A DNA stretch of 64,000 bases from Microbacterium azadirachtae (GTDB lineage Bacteria > Actinomycetota > Actinomycetes > Actinomycetales > Microbacteriaceae), in NCBI RefSeq assembly GCF_000956545.1, contig NZ_JYIT01000085.1, forward strand, positions 224,532 to 288,531. The letters run 5' to 3'. The position numbers and the translations under genes were made by a program. Shown here one piece after another: positions 60,327 to 64,000 of the stretch; position 1 is the first letter of the stretch, and each line of letters starts with the position of its first letter. The notes beneath the pieces are model-generated. The model saw only the letters and a program-made list of their open reading frames with translations, was not told the DNA's origin and searched no databases.

Positions 60327-61089
60327 GACGGCGCCCCTGCGGCTTCGGAGTCGAGACGCCGTTGAAGACGGCGTAGTGCCCGTCGACCAGCCCGAACCGG
60401 TCGAAGGGCCACGTGATCAGGAAGGCGCGTCCGACGACGTTGTCCATCGGGACGAATCCGCCGCCCGGCTGGTCCTGGTGATAGCGGGAGTCCTCCGAGC
60501 GGGTGCGGTTGTCGCCGAGGACCCACACCGCGTTCTTCGGCACCGTGACGTCGAACGGGATGCTGGACGCGCGGTCGTCGCCCACTCCCCGTTTGAGGTA
60601 CGAGGACTCGTCGATCGGAGCACCGTTCACGGTGATCTGTCCCAGCGAGTTGCAGCACACCACGTGGTCGCCCGGCAGGCCGATCAGGCGTTTGACGAGG
60701 TGGTCGTCCGAATCGGGGGCGGCGATCCCGATCAGCGTCAGGAACCACTCGCCGGCCTCGAGGACGGGCGAGCGCGGTGCCGGCGCCGGAGTGGGCGGAA
60801 GCCACCCGCCCGGATCCTTGAACACGACGACGTCGCCGCGGTGGTAGCCGTTCCAGTGCGGCGTGATCTCGTCGACGAGGATGCGGTCCTTGATCAGGAG
60901 CGTGTTCTCCATCGATCCCGACGGGATGTAGAAGCTGCGCACGACGAAGGTCTTCACGAGGAAGGACACGAGCACGGCGATGAGCAGGATCACCACGACG
61001 TCGCGGAGGAAGACCACCCACCCGCGTCTGCGCGGTGCTGCGGGGCCCTGCACTGCGTCGACGGGCCCGGCCGCGATCTCTTCCGTCAT
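60307..61089 (-). CDS. lepB: Signal peptidase I
   Basis: Cuts signal peptides from Sec- and Tat-exported proteins at the membrane. The 260 residues have one helix (about 25-47), the nucleophile Ser59 in PSGSMENTL, the Lys base in DHLVKRLIGLPGDHVVC and the late GDNRTRSEDSRY. A single N-terminal anchor is usual in actinobacteria. The ATG at 61089 has AAGGA nine bases upstream. It follows rplS after a terminator. Confidence 0.95.
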   Translation of the reverse strand: MTEEIAAGPVDAVQGPAAPRRRGWVVFLRDVVVILLIAVLVSFLVKTFVVRSFYIPSGSMENTLLIKDRILVDEITPHWNGYHRGDVVVFKDPGGWLPPTPAPAPRSPVLEAGEWFLTLIGIAAPDSDDHLVKRLIGLPGDHVVCCNSLGQITVNGAPIDESSYLKRGVGDDRASSIPFDVTVPKNAVWVLGDNRTRSEDSRYHQDQPGGGFVPMDNVVGRAFLITWPFDRFGLVDGHYAVFNGVSTPKPQGRRRGGRRA

Positions 61090-61154
61090 GCGCCATCCTT
61101 CACGGCTCCGGCCGTCGATCGACGGCGCCTTCCAGCTTCTCATGCCCGGTGCAC

Positions 61155-61194
61155 GAAGAAGCGCCCCGGGAGGCGTGTCCCAGGGCGCTTCTTC
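61155..61194 (-). terminator. terminator of rplS
   Basis: 16-bp stem with one mismatch: GAAGAAGCGCCCCGGG (61155-61170) against 61179-61194, with an 8-base loop, 16 bases after the rplS stop. It separates rplS from lepB. Confidence 0.8.
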
Positions 61195-61209
61195 GGATGC
61201 TGCGATGGA

Positions 61210-61560
61210 TCAGCGCGCTTCGCGCTTCTCCTTGATCTTCGCCTTCTTGCCGCGCAGGTTGCGCAGGTAGTACAGCTTCGCGCGGCGCACGTCACCGCGG
61301 GTGACGACCTCGATGTGGTCGATCACCGGGGAGTGCACCGGGAAGGTGCGCTCGACGCCCACCTGGAAGCTGATCTTGCGGACCGTGAAGGTCTCGCGCA
61401 CGCCGTCGCCCGAGCGGCCGATGACGACGCCCTGGAAGACCTGGATACGAGAGCGGCTGCCCTCGACGATGTTGACGTGCACCTTGACGGTGTCGCCGGG
61501 GAAGAACTCGGGGATGTCGGAGCGGAGCGAAGCCGCGTCGACGGCGTCGAGGATCTGCAT
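61210..61560 (-). CDS. rplS: 50S ribosomal protein L19
   Basis: Large-subunit ribosomal protein at the 30S-50S interface. The 116 residues include DIPEFFPGDTVKVHVNIVEG (about 15-34), RIQVFQGVVIGRSGDGVRET (about 38-57), VERTFPVHSPVIDHIEVVTR and KLYYLRNLRGKKAKIKEKRE. It is monocistronic here: trmD, rimM and rpsP are not beside it. The ATG at 61560 is preceded by a GAGAGA-type RBS. Confidence 0.97.
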   Translation of the reverse strand: MQILDAVDAASLRSDIPEFFPGDTVKVHVNIVEGSRSRIQVFQGVVIGRSGDGVRETFTVRKISFQVGVERTFPVHSPVIDHIEVVTRGDVRRAKLYYLRNLRGKKAKIKEKREAR

Positions 61561-61745
61561 GATCGTCTCTCTCTGCACTCGCCTCAGGTCGCATGCAAGT
61601 GGGAAGGATGGAAAGTGTGGTGTGTGCCGAGCGGCGCGCAAGGCGACCGCGGGCTCCCCTGAGGCAGAACCGGGTCACGGCACAAGGAACCATTCTGCCA
61701 TGGATCACGGGCCGCGCCAAAACGCGGACGACGCGAGGCCGCGGC

Positions 61746-62273
61746 TCAGCGCGGCTCGTGATCCTCGCCGGCACGCCCGGTCTCGGTGATGACGATCACC
61801 TGACCGTGACGGCGCGCCTGCTCGTGCGTAGCGCCGTCGCCGAAACCGGACATCGGGGGCCGCGTCTGCTCCTCGGCGATCACGAGCGCGGCGCGTCCGC
61901 GGTCCGCGATGTCACGGAAGAGCTGCCACAGGGTGGACCAGAAAACGCCGAGGAACGCGACGATCGTGCCGGCCAGGAGCCATCCGAACGCGCCCTGGGG
62001 GAAGAACCCGAGGGCGATCGTCAGCCCGTGCCACACGGTGAACCCGACCACATCCCGCCACGACACGGCCCGCTCCGCGCGGACGGCCGGTCGTGCGCGC
62101 ACCAGCAGGGCGAGGACCACCTCGCCGACCAGCACCGACGGCAACGCCACGAACAGCACCCAGAGGAAGGCCCACCCTCCTGCCTGGAACACGCCCCAGC
62201 CGACGAAGAGCCACAGCGGAAGCACGAGAGCGGCCGGGAACAGCCAGGAGAAGAACGCGCGCCGGATCCACAT
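61746..62273 (-). CDS. Membrane protein of unknown function
   Basis: A 175-residue protein with four helices (about 8-29, 33-58, 77-95 and 97-117) and a C-terminal hydrophilic tail of 55 residues. The first helix pair includes WLFVGWGVFQAGGWAFLWVL. No domain is recognised; the gene is divergent from map and typical, as I recall, of this family's genomes. The tail is probably cytoplasmic. Confidence 0.72.
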   Translation of the reverse strand: MWIRRAFFSWLFPAALVLPLWLFVGWGVFQAGGWAFLWVLFVALPSVLVGEVVLALLVRARPAVRAERAVSWRDVVGFTVWHGLTIALGFFPQGAFGWLLAGTIVAFLGVFWSTLWQLFRDIADRGRAALVIAEEQTRPPMSGFGDGATHEQARRHGQVIVITETGRAGEDHEPR

Positions 62274-62375
62274 ACCGAGATGCTACGTCGCGACCCCTGC
62301 CGCGGTTCCGCACGTTCGCTGTGAGCGTCGGTCGCCTCACGGTGGGAGAGAATGGAGTCGACGAGAGGACAGGGA

Positions 62376-63158
62376 ATGATCGAACTGCGCACCCCCGCCG
62401 AGATCGAGGAGATGAGGGCGGCTGGTCGCTTCGTGGCGGAGACGCTCGCGACGCTGCGCGCGGAGACGAAGGTCGGCACCAACCTCCTCTCGATCGACAA
62501 CCGGGCGCACGAGATGATCCGCAAGGCCGGAGCCGAGTCCTGCTACATCGACTACCACCCGTCGTTCGGCGCCAGCCCCTTCGGCAAGGTCATCTGCACG
62601 TCCGTGAACGACGCCGTGCTGCACGGCCTCCCCCACGACTACACGCTGCGCGACGGCGACCTGGTGTCCCTCGACTTCGCGGTCTCGGTCGACGGCTGGG
62701 TCGCCGACTCCGCCGTCTCGTTCGTGGTGGGCACGCCCCGCGACGAGGATCTGCGCCTCATCGACACGACGCAGCGCGCGCTCGACGCCGCGATCGCGGC
62801 GGCCGTCGTCGGCAACCGCATCGGCGACATCTCTGCCTCGATCGCCGCCGTCGCGCACGGTGAGGGCTACTCGATCAACACCGACTTCGGCGGGCACGGC
62901 GTCGGCAGGATCATGCACGGCGACCCGCACGTCCCCAACGACGGCCGCGCCGGCCGGGGCTTCCCGCTGCGCGCCGGGCTGGTCATGGCGCTCGAGCCCT
63001 GGTTCCTCGCCACGACCGACGAGCTCGTGACCGATCCCGACGGCTGGACGCTGCGCAGCGCGGACGGCTCGCGCGGCTCGCACTCCGAGCACACGGTGGC
63101 CATCACCGAGGACGGCCCCATCGTCCTCACCGACCGCTCCTTCCTCGGCGTCGACTGA
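62376..63158 (+). CDS. map: Methionine aminopeptidase type I
   Basis: Removes the N-terminal Met after deformylation. The 260 residues carry the metal ligands in SLDFAVSVDGWVADSAVSFV (two Asp), GHGVGRIMHGDPHVPN (His, about 172-187), ALEPWF (Glu) and SHSEHTVAI (Glu near 242). The catalytic His is in YIDYHPSFGASPFGKVICTS. ATG 62376 has AGGACAGGG before it; an earlier in-frame ATG at 62352 is less likely. It works with def, 34 kb away in this window. Confidence 0.95.
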   Translation: MIELRTPAEIEEMRAAGRFVAETLATLRAETKVGTNLLSIDNRAHEMIRKAGAESCYIDYHPSFGASPFGKVICTSVNDAVLHGLPHDYTLRDGDLVSLDFAVSVDGWVADSAVSFVVGTPRDEDLRLIDTTQRALDAAIAAAVVGNRIGDISASIAAVAHGEGYSINTDFGGHGVGRIMHGDPHVPNDGRAGRGFPLRAGLVMALEPWFLATTDELVTDPDGWTLRSADGSRGSHSEHTVAITEDGPIVLTDRSFLGVD

Positions 63159-63206
63159 TCCCGTCCGCGCTCGGCGCGGTCGCGTGGGCTGTGCCATCCT
63201 GTCGGC

Positions 63207-63799
63207 ATGTCCCGTCTCGCCTCGCGGATGCCGGATCGCCTGTTCCTCGCCCGGCACGGCCAGACGTGTGGAACCGCGAGCACCGGCTGCAGGGGCAGCT
63301 CGACTCGCCGCTGACCGCCGCAGGCGTCGAGCATGCGCTCGCGATCGCGCAGCGTCTCGAAGGCGCGGGAGTGGACGTCGTCTGCACGAGTCCCCTCGGG
63401 CGCGCGCGGCGCACGGCGGAGATCGTCGCCGAGCGCCTGCAGGTCGAGGTGGTCGCGGTCGACGACCTCGCCGAGCTCGATCACGGGCGCTTCGCCGGGC
63501 ACACCTGGGACGAGCTCGAGAGCGCGCATCCCGGGATCCGCGCGCTGCGCTCGGAGAACCGCTACGGCTGGGCCTTCCCCGGCGGCGAGAGCTACGCGTC
63601 CGCGCGGCCCCGTGCCATCCGTGCCCTCGAAGCCGCCTTCTGGGCATCCGCCGGCAGCCCGCTGCTCGTCACCCACGAGATGATCGGGCGTCTTCTGCGC
63701 GGCGCGATGCGCGGGTGCGGGCATGCGGAGACGCTCGCGCTGCGGCATCCGCACGGTGTCGTGCTGGAGGTCACGCGACACGCGGAGCGCATGATCTGA
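63207..63799 (+). pseudogene. histidine phosphatase family gene broken by a one-base frameshift
   Basis: Phosphoglycerate-mutase-like phosphatase. The N-terminus (ATG 63207) reads MSRLASRMPDRLFLARHGQT with the catalytic RHG motif. At about 63261-63270 the frame changes, and the rest, VWNREHRLQGQLDSPLTAAG onward to the second His in LLVTHEMIGRLLRG, is in another frame until 63799. One extra base in CAGACG/TGTGG would restore RHGQTVWNREH. The downstream part looks intact, so this is either a recent mutation or a sequencing error. If restored, the product would be about 197 residues. Confidence 0.85.
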
Positions 63800-63887
63800 G
63801 CGTGCCTGGACAGACCGCTCTCCCGCCCGCGGTTCCGGCACCCCTAGACTCTGAGCTGTCCCGACCGGATCCCCCCAGGAGGAGCGC

Positions 63888-64000
63888 ATGACCTACCCCG
63901 AACAGCCCGGCCAGCCCGCTCCCCAGAGCGGACCGCCGGCGCCCTATCCGTCCCCCGCGGCCCCGCCGGCTCCCCCGGTCCCGCCGACACCCGCGTACTC
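63888..64000 (+). CDS. proline-rich protein, 5' end only
   Basis: A good RBS (AGGAGG, 63878-63883) precedes the ATG at 63888. The 37 visible residues (MTYPEQPGQPAPQSGPPAPY and onward) are Pro-rich, like the N-terminus of the DUF4190 protein at the other end of the window. It is cut by the window edge, so its domain is unknown. Another membrane protein of the DUF4190 kind is the simplest guess. Confidence 0.7.
   Translation, partial: MTYPEQPGQPAPQSGPPAPYPSPAAPPAPPVPPTPAY

Noticed and set aside
1..64000. CRISPR arrays, insertion sequences, prophage genes
   Set aside because: No regularly spaced repeats, transposase motifs or phage structural genes were seen on either strand.

Overview
The window is a stretch of actinobacterial chromosome with high G+C content. 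Gene content and order point to Microbacteriaceae, most likely Microbacterium or a close relative. The pointers are a SUF operon with a Rieske ferredoxin inserted, the tkt-tal-pgi-zwf-opcA-pgl block, DUF3099, DUF2469 and DUF4190 proteins, and the rplS-lepB-rnhB-DUF2469-yraN-comM-dprA-xerC / rpsB-tsf-pyrH-frr-cdsA order. Genus is inferred from gene content only.

Layout. 1-5 kb: 5' part of a FabG-like reductase, a DUF4190 membrane protein, a DUF3099 / small protein / SURF1 operon, a HAD phosphatase and an ABC-F protein. 5-7.5 kb: the ECF biotin transporter bioY-bioM-bioN, divergent from a TetR regulator that looks like BioQ; two perfect TGAAC-N3-GTTCA operators and a two-way promoter lie between them. 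7.5-10.1 kb: an MFS carrier and a MalY/PatB enzyme. 10.1-14.3 kb: sufB-sufD-Rieske-sufC-sufT, with no sufS or sufU in view. 14.5-18.1 kb: heme A synthase, a predicted regulator, a small membrane protein and heme O synthase; with SURF1 this makes three cytochrome oxidase assembly genes. 18.3-26.5 kb: the pentose phosphate operon. 26.5-28.5 kb: a DMT transporter, peptide deformylase and tRNA-Asn.

28.5-34.8 kb is the accessory part. A translationally coupled cassette just downstream of tRNA-Asn encodes a small membrane protein, a processive-type family 2 glycosyltransferase, a UDP-GlcNAc 2-epimerase and a membrane-anchored DUF2334 deacetylase-like protein. It could make and modify an amino-sugar surface polysaccharide. 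It is followed by a Tat-exported protein of unknown function and a divergent AraC-type regulator.

35.7-49.8 kb is mixed housekeeping: VOC protein, orphan ABC ATPase, dnaG-dgt-dusB, glutathione peroxidase, DsbA-like protein, P-loop kinase-like protein, a thioredoxin-TPR protein coupled to an unusual two-part membrane protein with an internal lipobox, AI-2E carrier, hydrolase, transglycosylase and a DivIVA-like protein. 49.8-61.6 kb is the conserved translation / cell envelope / DNA processing block. 61.7-64 kb: a membrane protein, methionine aminopeptidase, a histidine phosphatase gene broken by a one-base frameshift, and the start of a proline-rich protein.

Many genes here begin without a ribosome binding site, 6-7 bases after a TANNNT -10 element. 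They are probably translated from leaderless mRNAs, which helps fix several start codons. I found no CRISPR array, insertion sequence or prophage.
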